Positions 36,538 through 46,100 of a stretch of 52,577 nt of DNA are shown here, one piece after another (positions within the stretch are counted from its first letter, which is position 1; each line of letters starts with the position of its first letter). The translations under genes were made by a program, and so were the position numbers. The notes below the pieces were generated by a model that saw nothing but the letters and a program-made list of their open reading frames with translations, was not told the DNA's origin and ran no database searches. Source of the stretch: an uncultured Sterolibacterium sp. (GTDB taxonomy: Bacteria; Pseudomonadota; Gammaproteobacteria; Burkholderiales; Rhodocyclaceae); NCBI GenBank assembly GCA_903832735.1, contig CAILCO010000116.1:1-52577 (forward strand). Reading direction: 5' to 3'.

Positions 36538-37050
36538 TTATTTATTTTGGTGATTAGCGCGCTTTGTCGCAGGCCGGGAATCCGCCTGGCCCTCCGCATC
36601 CGAGAGGGGATGCAACGGCGGAATCACTGCCGTCAAAAGTTGCAGTCGACCGGTGATGACACCGCGTAGCGTAATGATCTCGTTGGTGATGTCCTGGAGG
36701 CGACCGGCCGGTCCCTGGACGAGGATGATTTCCAGCATGCGGGCCTCGGTGAGGTGCACATGCTGCGAACTGATGACCTCGTCGATGTGCTTGTATTGCA
36801 GGTCGGACAATTGCTTCTGCAGGCCGCGTACCTGGCGATCGTAGAAGACGGTGAGGGTGCCGACCATTACCTCGTCGCCCAGCTTGCGTTTATGCTCGGC
36901 CAGCTGAAAATTGACCATGTCGTTGATGGCCTGGGAGCGGCTTCCATAGCCGCGGCTGTCGACCATGCGGTCCAGTTCCGCGAGCAGTTCCGCCGGCAGC
37001 GAAACACTGATGCGGCTCACCAGACTGCTGGAGTTGTCTCCGGCTTTCAT
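36538..37050 (-). CDS. NikR-like ribbon-helix-helix metalloregulator with altered nickel site
   Basis: A 170-residue protein. The N-terminal ribbon-helix-helix reads SRISVSLPAELLAELDRMVDSRGYGSRSQAINDMV; the C-terminal NikR/ACT-like domain contains YKHIDEVISSQHVHLTEARMLEI and GVITGRLQLL. In E. coli NikR the high-affinity nickel site uses His76, His87, His89 and Cys95. The three His residues are kept here (KH, HVH) but the Cys position is Met (ARMLEI versus DDCLEI). The tail after residue about 145 is extra and polar. It is the last gene of the ABC/creatininase/GlnT operon, ten bases after GlnT, so it may regulate that operon in response to a metal or other ligand. Confidence 0.8.
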   Translation of the reverse strand: MKAGDNSSSLVSRISVSLPAELLAELDRMVDSRGYGSRSQAINDMVNFQLAEHKRKLGDEVMVGTLTVFYDRQVRGLQKQLSDLQYKHIDEVISSQHVHLTEARMLEIILVQGPAGRLQDITNEIITLRGVITGRLQLLTAVIPPLHPLSDAEGQADSRPATKRANHQNK

Positions 37051-37060
37051 CGCTCGTCCT

Positions 37061-38422
37061 TCAGAACATATAGCTGTAGCGTTCGACCTCCCACCGGCTG
37101 ACGCTGAGGTGGTAGGCCTCCCATTCCTCGTTCTTGTAGCGGATGAACTCGTCGCGCAATTCCTTGCCCAGGGTACGCTCGACTAGGGGATCTGAGGCAA
37201 AGGCGGCGACGGCTTCCTGCAGGGTCTGGGGCAGGAAATCGATGCCGCGGCTGCGTCTCTCCTCCTCGCTGATGGCGTAAAGATTATCCTCGTTGGGCGC
37301 GCCCGGATCGAGGCCTTCGCGTATGCCCTCGAGGCCCGCGGCGAGCATCAGGGTGGCAGCCAGGTAGGGATTGACGGCGCCATCGGCGTTGCGCGATTCG
37401 CAGCGTCCGCCGCCCGCAGGCACGCGAACGGAGTTGGTACGATTGTTGGAGCCATAGGAATTGAACACCGGCGCCCAGGAGAAATAGCTCATGGCGCCTC
37501 GCCGCACCAGACGCTTGTAGCTGTTCACCGTCGGCGCGAAGACGGCGCAGAGGGCTCGCCCGTGCTTCAGAATGCCGGCGATGAAGTGGTAGCCGAGCGG
37601 CGTCAGGCCGATGCCGCGCGGGTCGTCCTTGGGATTGCAGGCGAAGAGGTTGCTGCCGTTCTCGAGATCATAGAGAGACACGTTGAAGTGGGCGCCGTTG
37701 CCGGTCTTGTCGGCGAAGGGTTTGGGCATCATGGTGGCGAGCAGGCCCTCCTCCTTGGCATAGTGCTTGGCCATGAAGCGGAAGAAGGTCAAGCGGTCGC
37801 AGGTGGTCACGGCATCGGCATAGTTGAAGTCGAACTCGAACTGGCCGTTGGCGTCCTCATGGTCGAAGGAATAGAGGTCCCAGCCTAAGGAATTGATGGC
37901 GCTGGCCATCTTGTCCAGCCAGGAAAAGCTGTCGACGAAACCGCGCACGTCGTAGCAGGACTTGGCGAGCTTGTCATCGGGATTGGGTACCGCCAGACTG
38001 CCATCGGCGTTTTGCCGCAGCAGGAAGATTTCGCATTCGATGCCCAGGTTCATGCCGTAGCCCAGATCGGCGGCCTTGGCCAATTGGTTCTTCAATGCGA
38101 CGCGGGTGTTGAGCGCATAGGGCTTGCCCTGAAAGTGGTTATCCGCGGGGATCCAGGCGATCTTCGGTTCCCAGGGCAACTGTATCAGTCGGTCGAGGTC
38201 GGGCACCGAGGTGATTTCGTCGTCGTTGGGCGCCTGGCCGAGGCCGTCAAGCGCATAGCCGGTATAGCGTTCCGAGCCACGGGCCATATGGCTCAGGTGG
38301 GCGATGGGCACCACTTTGGCCTTGGGCACGCCGTGGATGTCCACATAGGCGCCGATGCAGTACTTGACGCCCTTGTCGCTGAGTTCCGTCTGGAGGCGGG
38401 CAATGTCTTCGATCGTATGCAT
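37061..38422 (-). CDS. GlnT-like glutamine synthetase family ligase
   Basis: A 453-residue member of the glutamine synthetase superfamily, closest in pattern to the GlnT/type III and gamma-glutamylmethylamide synthetase group. Visible elements are GIECEIFLL (metal-binding Glu), [35 protein letters not shown] (ammonia/amine site and catalytic loop region), [15 protein letters not shown] and [25 protein letters not shown]. The ATG at 38422 has GAGGA upstream; an earlier in-frame start adds nine residues without family similarity. Such enzymes join glutamate to ammonia or a primary amine using ATP. With a creatininase-family hydrolase and ABC importer in the same operon, gamma-glutamylation of an imported amine is the most attractive role. 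Confidence 0.85.
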   Translation of the reverse strand: MHTIEDIARLQTELSDKGVKYCIGAYVDIHGVPKAKVVPIAHLSHMARGSERYTGYALDGLGQAPNDDEITSVPDLDRLIQLPWEPKIAWIPADNHFQGKPYALNTRVALKNQLAKAADLGYGMNLGIECEIFLLRQNADGSLAVPNPDDKLAKSCYDVRGFVDSFSWLDKMASAINSLGWDLYSFDHEDANGQFEFDFNYADAVTTCDRLTFFRFMAKHYAKEEGLLATMMPKPFADKTGNGAHFNVSLYDLENGSNLFACNPKDDPRGIGLTPLGYHFIAGILKHGRALCAVFAPTVNSYKRLVRRGAMSYFSWAPVFNSYGSNNRTNSVRVPAGGGRCESRNADGAVNPYLAATLMLAAGLEGIREGLDPGAPNEDNLYAISEEERRSRGIDFLPQTLQEAVAAFASDPLVERTLGKELRDEFIRYKNEEWEAYHLSVSRWEVERYSYMF

Positions 38423-38464
38423 GGGGTTTTCCTCTTGGGTCGATAGCATGGTGGCAGGCCGCTT

Positions 38465-39226
38465 TCAGTGGCCGTGTCGGGAATAGGAATGGGGCAATGG
38501 CGGCTCTTCCGCGAGCCCCCGCAGAATCAGTGCACTGAGGTCATCGACCAGCCACTCGAACAAAGCCTGGCCCTTGCCGGCGCTGGCCTCGCTCGGGCGG
38601 CCGGTGACGCCGTTCAGGCTGGTGCGATTGACCGGGTGGGCGAAGACAGCGCCGCCGGTGCGGTCCGGGTCATCGGCCTCGGCGAGCCGCTCGATGCGGA
38701 CCATGGGCGGAGCCATGGCGAGCATCAGCGACGTTTCGGCATCGTTAGCATGCCAGTCCTCGGCATCGGAAGAGTGGACGCGCTGCACCCGCTCGCTGAG
38801 CGTGGCGGTATTCACCACAGCCACCATCAAGCCGTCGTGCTCGGCCCGCAGCATCTCCAGGGCGCAGCGCAAGGGTGCGGCGTTGGTGACGTGGCTATTG
38901 ACGATGAACAGCCTGCGCACGCCGCTGTGCACGGCCCAGGTGCCGATCTCTTTCACCAGATTGATCAGGGTGATCGGCTGCACTGCGATGGTGCCGGGCC
39001 AGCGTTGGCTGTGCCCCAGGGAACAGCCGTAGGGCAAGGTCGGCAGCATCGGCACGCCGGTCTTCGCACTGACGGCGCGACAGAGTTCGTCGGCGATGAC
39101 GGAATCCACGCCGCAGCCGAGGTGCGGACCGTGCTGTTCGGTGGCGCCCACGGGCAGCAAGGCCGCGCCCTTCACCCTCGCCAGGACTTCGGGTATTTCC
39201 GACCAGGTCAGTTCCGACCAGAGCAT
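38465..39226 (-). CDS. Creatininase-family amidohydrolase
   Basis: A 253-residue protein of the creatininase/MftE fold. The metal-binding motif ATEQHGPHLGCGVDS (about residues 28-42) corresponds to the usual E-x-H-G-P-H-L-P-x-x-T-D. LGHSQRWPGTIAV and the later HANDAETS (normally HAGExETS) are also present, the latter with Asp for one Glu. The family opens cyclic amides, such as creatinine to creatine, or cleaves formamide-type bonds, using two divalent metals. GAGGAGG ahead of the ATG at 39226 fixes the start. It sits between the ABC ATPase gene and the GlnT-like gene. Since creatinine and creatine contain a guanidine group, a substrate related to guanidine is possible, but unproven. Confidence 0.82.
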   Translation of the reverse strand: MLWSELTWSEIPEVLARVKGAALLPVGATEQHGPHLGCGVDSVIADELCRAVSAKTGVPMLPTLPYGCSLGHSQRWPGTIAVQPITLINLVKEIGTWAVHSGVRRLFIVNSHVTNAAPLRCALEMLRAEHDGLMVAVVNTATLSERVQRVHSSDAEDWHANDAETSLMLAMAPPMVRIERLAEADDPDRTGGAVFAHPVNRTSLNGVTGRPSEASAGKGQALFEWLVDDLSALILRGLAEEPPLPHSYSRHGH

Positions 39227-39236
39227 GGCGGCCTCC

Positions 39237-40157
39237 TCATTCGACGTTGTCATCGACGTCGGTAAAACGAATCATCCGCGGCTTGACCACTTGATCCTCT
39301 TCCGACTCCGTCGGCATCGGCGGGTGGATCAACTCTTCGAGTCGGGCCTTGGTGGCGAGGAATTCCGCTGAGCTGAACTGGCCGGGCGAGCGCGGACGTG
39401 GCACCGGCACTTCGATCAGTTCCTGGACCTCGCCGGGATGAGCCTTGAGCACCAGGATACGGTCGGCCAGAAAGATCGCTTCATCGAGGTCGTGGGTGAT
39501 GAACAGGACCGTGATGTCGATGTTCTTCCAGATGTCCAGGAGATGGCTCTGCATCTTCGACCTGGTCTGAGCATCGAGGGCGCCGAAGGGTTCGTCCATC
39601 AGCAGGATGCGCGGCTGGTTGACCAGGGCCCGGGCGATGGCCACCCGCTGGCGCATGCCGCCGGAAAGCTGGTGGGGATAGGCATTGGCGAACTTGCTCA
39701 GGCCCACCAGGTCGAGCCATGTCAGGGCGTCCTGTTCCGCCTCGTCGCCGCCGCGGCCGTTCATCTCCGGGCCGAACATGACGTTCTTCTTGACGGTGAG
39801 CCAGGGGAACAGCGAATAACCCTGGAAGACCATGCCGCGGTCGCTGCCTGGGCCGTCCACCGGCCGGTTGTCGAGCAGCACTTCGCCCGAACTGTGGCTT
39901 TCCAAACCGGCCAGGGTGCGAATCAGGGTGGACTTGCCGCAGCCCGAGGGGCCGATGACGCAGACGAACTCGCGGCGACGGATTTGAAAGCTGATGTCGC
40001 GCAATGCCTCCACCTCGCCCTGAGCCGAGCTGAAACGCTTGCCGAGATTACGCACCTCGAGGATCACCTCGCGCTGCCTGATGCGCTCGAAGCGGGCGCG
40101 GACGGCTTCCGACTGTTCGAGGTAACTCGGCGCTAGTCTGTCGGGATTCATGCTCAT
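39237..40157 (-). CDS. ABC transporter ATPase (NitT/TauT family)
   Basis: A 306-residue ATPase. Walker [11 protein letters not shown]-loop FQGYSLFPW, signature [15 protein letters not shown] and Walker [13 protein letters not shown] are all intact, followed by the D-loop and switch His in [10 protein letters not shown]. The ATG at 40157 is preferred because GGAG lies six bases before it; an ATG two codons earlier touches the ribosome-binding site. The gene lies 16 bases after the permease gene. It powers import by the permease, probably with the solute-binding protein encoded at 33.8 kb. Confidence 0.93.
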   Translation of the reverse strand: MSMNPDRLAPSYLEQSEAVRARFERIRQREVILEVRNLGKRFSSAQGEVEALRDISFQIRRREFVCVIGPSGCGKSTLIRTLAGLESHSSGEVLLDNRPVDGPGSDRGMVFQGYSLFPWLTVKKNVMFGPEMNGRGGDEAEQDALTWLDLVGLSKFANAYPHQLSGGMRQRVAIARALVNQPRILLMDEPFGALDAQTRSKMQSHLLDIWKNIDITVLFITHDLDEAIFLADRILVLKAHPGEVQELIEVPVPRPRSPGQFSSAEFLATKARLEELIHPPMPTESEEDQVVKPRMIRFTDVDDNVE

Positions 40158-40173
40158 TTCCATCTCCGGATGT

Positions 40174-41142
40174 TCAACCGTGGTCCTGGCTGCGATCCCA
40201 GGGGAACAGGCGGCGACCCAGCCTCCCCAGCAGCAGGTCGCTGCCGAAACCGATGATGCCGATGATCATGATGGCGGCATAGACATTGTCGAAATGCTGG
40301 TAGCGGGCCTGCTGGGTGATGAACCAGGTGATGCCGGTGCTGGTGCCTATCAGTTCGGCGACAATCAGGTAGGTCCAGGCCCAGCCCAGCAAGATGCGCT
40401 GGTCGCGGTAGAGATCGGGCAGGATGGCCGGCACCACCACGCGCGTCAGCAGCTTCAGTCCTCGCGTGCCCAGGGTCATGGCCGCTTCGAGTATGGTGGC
40501 GTCGAGCTTGCGCGTGGTGTTGGCGATGATCAGCACTTGCTGGAAGAAGGTGCCGATGACGATGATGGCGATCTTGGGCCCGTCGTAAATGCCCAGTATC
40601 GCCACCGCCAGGGCGCCGAATGCCGGCGCCGGCAGATAGCGGAAGAATTCCACGAAGGGTTCGTTGAGGCGGCCGAGAGCGGCATAGGTGCCCGAAAGGA
40701 TTCCCAAGGGAACCCCGAACACGGAGGAAATGACGAAGCCCCAGAAGATCACCTGGATGCTGTGCCACAGGCTCTGGTGGAGCCAGGGCAAATCCTTCTG
40801 CTCCGGTTTGGCGGTGAAGGCCGTGTAGAAGGCGCGGGCCACCTCGTGCGGCGCCGGCAGGTAGATCGGGTTGGCCGGTTTGCCCTGCGGCAGGAGCAGG
40901 TTTGCGGCCCGCATGTTGGCGACTTCATCCTTGAATACGGCTTTATCCACCAACATGCCGACCTGGAAGTAATCGACGCCGCCGGGGCTCTCGACGACGA
41001 CCTTCGGATGCCAGACGAAGGGGACATAGCTGACCATGCACCAGACCAGGAGCGGCAACAGGAAGGAGCCTAGCCCCAGGATCGTGCGCTGCTGCGCGCC
41101 CAACCTGGCGCGAGCAGCGAACCATTTTGCAATCGTGCCCAT
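40174..41142 (-). CDS. ABC transporter permease (NitT/TauT/SsuC type)
   Basis: A 322-residue inner-membrane permease. One N-terminal helix (about residues 22-42) is followed by about 60 periplasmic residues ([21 protein letters not shown] to [12 protein letters not shown]). The transmembrane core has the EAA-like coupling loop in [35 protein letters not shown] precedes the ATG. It is the first gene of a five-gene operon headed by its own sigma-54 promoter. The long insert after helix one may contact the binding protein. Confidence 0.92.
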   Translation of the reverse strand: MGTIAKWFAARARLGAQQRTILGLGSFLLPLLVWCMVSYVPFVWHPKVVVESPGGVDYFQVGMLVDKAVFKDEVANMRAANLLLPQGKPANPIYLPAPHEVARAFYTAFTAKPEQKDLPWLHQSLWHSIQVIFWGFVISSVFGVPLGILSGTYAALGRLNEPFVEFFRYLPAPAFGALAVAILGIYDGPKIAIIVIGTFFQQVLIIANTTRKLDATILEAAMTLGTRGLKLLTRVVVPAILPDLYRDQRILLGWAWTYLIVAELIGTSTGITWFITQQARYQHFDNVYAAIMIIGIIGFGSDLLLGRLGRRLFPWDRSQDHG

Positions 41143-41199
41143 TCCTTCTCCGCTGACTTCGCTTATTACGATTTGTAAAAAAAGTAGTACCGACTCTCG

Positions 41200-41218
41200 T
41201 TAAGCAGAAACGGTGCCT
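41200..41218 (-). promoter_or_regulatory. Sigma-54 promoter of the ABC/creatininase/GlnT/NikR operon
   Basis: Minus strand TAGGCACCGTTTCTGCTT: GG at 41216-41215 and GC at 41204-41203, ten bases apart, in GGCAC and TGCTT. It lies about 60 bases before the permease ATG. Confidence 0.72.
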
Positions 41219-41315
41219 ACTATCGAGGCAATATTCAACTTATTGTTTATCAACAGCGTTTCTGAATTCCCTGGGGCGCTTCCACACTTCTGCTGCGGCA
41301 GTCCGGCCTCGCCAA

Positions 41316-41340
41316 GGTGCGCGGCCGCACCAAGTTGGCC
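41316..41340. promoter_or_regulatory. Degenerate NtrC-type sites upstream of the ABC operon
   Basis: CACCA-AGT-TGGCC at 41328-41340 keeps one full arm and three bases of the other. GGTGCG at 41316-41321 and CGCACC at 41326-41331 add further half-site matches. They lie about 100-120 bases upstream of the -24 element and overlap the end of the allophanate hydrolase gene. Confidence 0.4.
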
Positions 41341-43151
41341 TACTGGGCGGCGAGGTAGCCGCGCCAGCCGCCGAAGCTGGTAATGTCAACGGCTCCGGCG
41401 ACGGCGGCGGCTTCACAGACAAAGCCCTGCACCGTGCTGCCGTCGGCGAGGACGAGGGTGCCGATGCCCAGAGGCGCCGGAATGCCGGCGACGAAGGAAC
41501 CGAATTCCCGGGCCGGCAGTTCCCAGATCTCCACTTCGATGGCGCCGCCGCCCTGTTCACCCCGGACCATGCCGGGCCGCGCCGGCGGACCGCCGGCCAG
41601 GGCGTAGAGCTTGTATTCCGGCGCAGTCCGGGTGATGTCCACCAGGCGGGCGCCGCGGCTGGTGAGTTGGCCGTTGAGAGGCAGGCCGGAAAGATGAGCG
41701 CCGCAGACGGCGACGCGCACCTGGCCACTGGGCAGGGTCAGCCGTGCCCGTGATGGCGCCGGCGACGGCAGCGGCAAACCGGTGGCGCCGAGGGGTGCGG
41801 TCAGGGCCTGCTGCAGCCGGGACGCCAGATGCAAGAGCGGGACATCCTGGGCCGCCGGCGCGAATACCGTGACGCCGAAAGGCAAGCCGTCGCCCAGGAA
41901 GCCGGCCGGCACCGCCGTGGCGGCGTAGTCCAGCAAGTTCATGAAATTCGTGTAGTAGCCGAGATTCGAGTTGAGACGAATGGGATCGGCCTCCACAGCG
42001 GCGATGGTATAGATAGTTCCGGCGGTGGGCGTGAGGATGCAGTCGACCTCGCCCCAAACGGCATCGCAGCGGCGCTTGGCGGCTTTCAGCCGGTAGCCGT
42101 AATCATAGGCATCGGCCGCCGACCAGCGCCGGGCAGAGCCGATGATGTCGCGGATCACCGGCAGCAGTTCGGCCTCGTGGGCATCGTAGAACGCGCGGAT
42201 GGCGGCGTAGCGTTCGGCCACCCAGGGGCCCTCGTAGAGCAGCTTGGCAGTCTCAAGGAAGGGCGAGAGATCGATCTCGACGCATTCACCGCCCAACGCC
42301 GCGACGCGCGCCACAGCTTCCTGGAACAGCCGTTCCGCCTCGCCGTTGCCGAAGAAGGCCAGGTCCACGGCACGAGGCACACCGACACGGAAACGGGCGG
42401 CGCGAGCGAAGTCGAACCCGTGGCCACGGACGGGCCGAGAATAGGGATCTTCGGCGTCGAATTGCGCCGCTGCCGCCAGCACGCTCAGGGCGTCGTCGGC
42501 GGTCAGGGTGAAGATGGAAACGGCATCGAGCGAGCGGCAGGCCGGCACGACGCCGCGGGTCGATAGCCAGCCCAGTGTCGGCTTGTGGCCGACCAGGTTG
42601 TTGAAGGCGGCCGGCACTCGGCCGGAACCTGCGGTGTCGGTGCCCAGGGAGAAACTGGCGTAGCCGAGGGCCACGGCCACCGCCGAACCGGCGCTGGAGC
42701 CGCCGGAGATATAAGCCAGATCGAAGGCGTTGCGGCATGCGCCGAAGGGTGAGCGGGTGCCGTTCAGGCCGGTGGCGAACTGATCGAGATTGGTCTTGCC
42801 GAGGGGGATCGCGCCGGCGGCGAGCAGACATTCCACGACCGCCGCGCTCTTCTCCGGCACATAGGCATATTCGCGACAGCCCGCGGTGGTGGGCACACCG
42901 GCCAGGTCGATGTTGTCCTTGATGGCGAAGGGAATGCCGTAGAGCGGCAATGTCGCCGGATCACGCCCGGCCAGGGCCGACGCGGCCTTACGCAAGACTG
43001 CGTCGGGCAGGCGGTGGATCCAGACCCGGTGCGGATCGTCGGCGGTGCGCCGGATCACTTCCTCCACCACCTCGCCGGGCGTCACGGAGCCGCTAAGATA
43101 GGCGGCGCGCAGGCTGGCAATGTTAAAACTGAGCTTGTTCACTTTATTCAT
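41340..43151 (-). CDS. atzF: Allophanate hydrolase
   Basis: A 603-residue amidase-signature enzyme with the extra C-terminal domain of allophanate hydrolases. The Ser-cisSer-Lys triad is visible: Lys in PFAIKDNIDLAG, the Ser residues in SGGSSAGSAVAVALG and the nucleophile in GTDTAGSGRVPAAFNN. TLGWLSTRGVVPACRSLDAVSIF is also typical. The C-terminal domain (about residue 470 on) ends DITSFGGWRGYL. It converts allophanate to ammonium and carbon dioxide, the last step after carboxylation of urea or guanidine. I use ATG 43151; a GTG six codons earlier is possible. It starts 24 bases after the carboxylase stop and ends the guanidine operon. Confidence 0.93.
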   Translation of the reverse strand: MNKVNKLSFNIASLRAAYLSGSVTPGEVVEEVIRRTADDPHRVWIHRLPDAVLRKAASALAGRDPATLPLYGIPFAIKDNIDLAGVPTTAGCREYAYVPEKSAAVVECLLAAGAIPLGKTNLDQFATGLNGTRSPFGACRNAFDLAYISGGSSAGSAVAVALGYASFSLGTDTAGSGRVPAAFNNLVGHKPTLGWLSTRGVVPACRSLDAVSIFTLTADDALSVLAAAAQFDAEDPYSRPVRGHGFDFARAARFRVGVPRAVDLAFFGNGEAERLFQEAVARVAALGGECVEIDLSPFLETAKLLYEGPWVAERYAAIRAFYDAHEAELLPVIRDIIGSARRWSAADAYDYGYRLKAAKRRCDAVWGEVDCILTPTAGTIYTIAAVEADPIRLNSNLGYYTNFMNLLDYAATAVPAGFLGDGLPFGVTVFAPAAQDVPLLHLASRLQQALTAPLGATGLPLPSPAPSRARLTLPSGQVRVAVCGAHLSGLPLNGQLTSRGARLVDITRTAPEYKLYALAGGPPARPGMVRGEQGGGAIEVEIWELPAREFGSFVAGIPAPLGIGTLVLADGSTVQGFVCEAAAVAGAVDITSFGGWRGYLAAQ

Positions 43152-43175
43152 TTGTTCGCTCTTATTCACTCATGT

Positions 43176-46100
43176 TCACTCGTCCGCCTCGATGACCAGC
43201 AGATCCTGGCCCGCGGCAACGGCGCCACCTTCCTTGCAGAAGAGATGCGTGAGGCGGCCGTTGCAGGGGGCGGTCACGGCGATTTCCATCTTCATGGATT
43301 CCACGATCACCAGAGTTTGGCCCGTCTCGACGAGGTCGCCGACGCGGGCCTCGATCTTCCAGACGCTGCCGGCGATATGGGTGGTCACCGGGCGGGCATT
43401 TGCCGGCAAGTCCAGTTCGCTGTCAGAGCCGGCCTCGGCGATGACCTCGTCGGAAATCACCAGGTCCTGGCCGGACGCCTTCCAACGCTCCCGCTCGGCT
43501 TCGAAGGCATCCTGCTGGCGGCTCTTGAACGTGGCGATGGGTTCTGCGGCCTGGGCCAGAAAGGCGCGGTAGTCGCGCAAGCGGAAGCGGGTCGGCTCTA
43601 CCTTCAATTGGTAACGGCCGACCACGAAATCCTCACGCAGGCGCAGCAGCTCCTCGGCCGTCACCGGATAGAAACGGATCTGGTCGAAGAAGCGCAGCAG
43701 CCACGGACTGGCGAAATCGGCGGTGACCCGGTAGCGGTTCCACATCTGCACGGTACGGCCGACGAACTGATAACCGCCTGGACCTTCCATGCCGTAGACG
43801 CAGAGGTAGGCACCGCCTATGCCGACGGCATTCTCCGGAGTCCAGGTTCGCGCCGGGTTGTACTTGGTGGTGACCAGGCGGTGGCGCGGGTCCATCGGCG
43901 TGGCCACCGGCGCGCCCAGGTATACATCGCCCAGGCCCATGACCAGATAGGCAGCGTCGAAGACGATGCGCTGAACTTCGGCGATGCTGTCGAGGCCATT
44001 GATACGGCGGATGAACTCGATGTTGCTCGGGCACCAGGGCGCGTCGGGCCGTACCGACTGCATGTACTTGTCGATCGCCAGGCGCGTCGCCGGATCGTCC
44101 CAGGACAGGGGCAGGTGCACGATGCGCGAGGCCACTTCCATGTCATCGACCGCCGGCAGGGCGTCCTCGATGGAGAGGACAGCGTCCGCCAGCACGTCCT
44201 GGTCGATGATGCGGGGATCGAAATGCACCTGCAGCGAGCGGATGCCCGGCGTGAGATCAAGAATGCCGGCCAGCCGGCCGGCATCGATTTCCTCTTGCAC
44301 CGCGGCCATCAGGGCCTGAATGCGAAAGCGCAGTTCCAGATCGAGCACCGGAGCGCCCATCTCGAACAGCAGATTGGCATCTCCCGACTGACGCAGCACC
44401 ACGGCGGGTTTCTCACCGACCCCGGCGACTGTCGCCAATACAGGACTGACCAGGGCCGCCTGTGCCGCGGGCAGCGTCGCCCAGGCCGGCTGGTCGAGCG
44501 TCGCGATGGCAGCATCCTGGTCGCGCTGCATGGCGTTGGCCTGGCTGAGGGTCAGGCGCCTAAAGCGCAAGGTGTCGCCCGGCTTCAACTGCCCGAGCTT
44601 CCACAGTTCGGCCTGGACGATGGTCGCCGGGCAGACGAAGCCGCCCAGGCTGGGCCCATCGGGGCCGAGCAGCACCGGCATGTCGCCGGTGAAATCGACC
44701 GCGCCGATGGCATAGGCGTTGTCGTGGATGTTGGACGGATGCAGCCCCGCCTCGCCGCCATCGCGCCGGGCCCAACGCGGTTTGGGACCGATCAGGCGAA
44801 CGCCGGTGCGCGATGAGTTGTAATGAACCTCCCAGTCCGTGGCGAAGAAGCTCGCGATGTCTTCGTCGGTAAAGAAGTCCGGCGCGCCGTGGGGACCGTA
44901 GAGGACGCCGATCTCCCAGGCGTGGGTCAGGGGCGGCTGCAGGATGGCCGGCAGGCCGACAAGCGGGGCCGCGGTGGTCGCAGCCTCGGAGGCCGCGGCG
45001 AGCGGCAGCACATCGCCGGCCCTGAGCGTCCTGCCGCCGTGGCCGCCGAAGCGGCCGAGGGTGAAGGTGGACTTCGAGCCGAGATAGTCGGGCACGGCGA
45101 AGCCGCCGGCCACCGCCAGATAGCTCCGCAGTCCGGATCCCACCACCGATGCCAACTTCAGTATGCTGCCGGCGGCGATGGCCCGGCCCTGCCAGCAGGG
45201 GAAGGGCTCGCCGTCGAGGGTGGCGGCCATCGCGGCGCCGCCCAGGGCGATCACGGTGTCGCAGTTGAAGCGCAGCGTCGGCCCGGCGGCGGTCAGCTCC
45301 AGGGCCGATATGCCTTCTGCGTTGCCGACGAGGCGGTTGGCCAGGCGCATCGACAGGCCATCCATCGGGCCCGAGGGCGGCACGCCGACGTGCCAGTAAC
45401 CTTGGCGGCCGGGCAAGTCCTGGATGCTCGAGTGCACCCCCGGCTCAACAACATCGACGGTTCGCGGCCGGTAACGGAAGCCGTTGAGCATGCGGGTGGT
45501 CTGGTTTCCGGCGACAAAGGCGGGATCAGCCAGGATCTGGGCGAGATGGACGCGGTTGGTCTCGATGCCGGCGACTTCGCTGGCCTCCAGGGCGGCAATG
45601 AGCTTTTGCCGCGCCTGTTCACGATTCTCGCCATAAGCGATGAGCTTGGCGAGCATCGGGTCGTAGTTCGGCGGCACCTCGGTGCCGGCCTCGATCCAGG
45701 TATCGACGCGGATCCCTGCGGGAAACCGCACCGCCGTCAGCAGTCCGGCGCAGGGCTGGAAGTTGCGGTTGGGGTCTTCGGCATAGAGCCGCGCCTGGAT
45801 GGCGCAGCCCCGCGCAACGGGCCGCAGCGTCTCCAGGGCAGGCAGATCGCCGGCGGCGAGGCGGACCATCCACTCGACCAGATCCACGCCGGTGACGGCT
45901 TCGGTGACGCCGTGCTCGACCTGCAGCCGGGTGTTCACTTCGAGGAAGTAGAACTCGCCGCTGGCGGTGTCATAGACAAACTCGACGGTACCGGCGGAGC
46001 GATAGCTGATGGTCTCGCCCAGGCGCACGGCGGTGGCCAGCAAGCGCTCGCGCTGGGTAGGGGAAATGCCCGGCGCAGGAGTTTCCTCGATGACCTTCTG

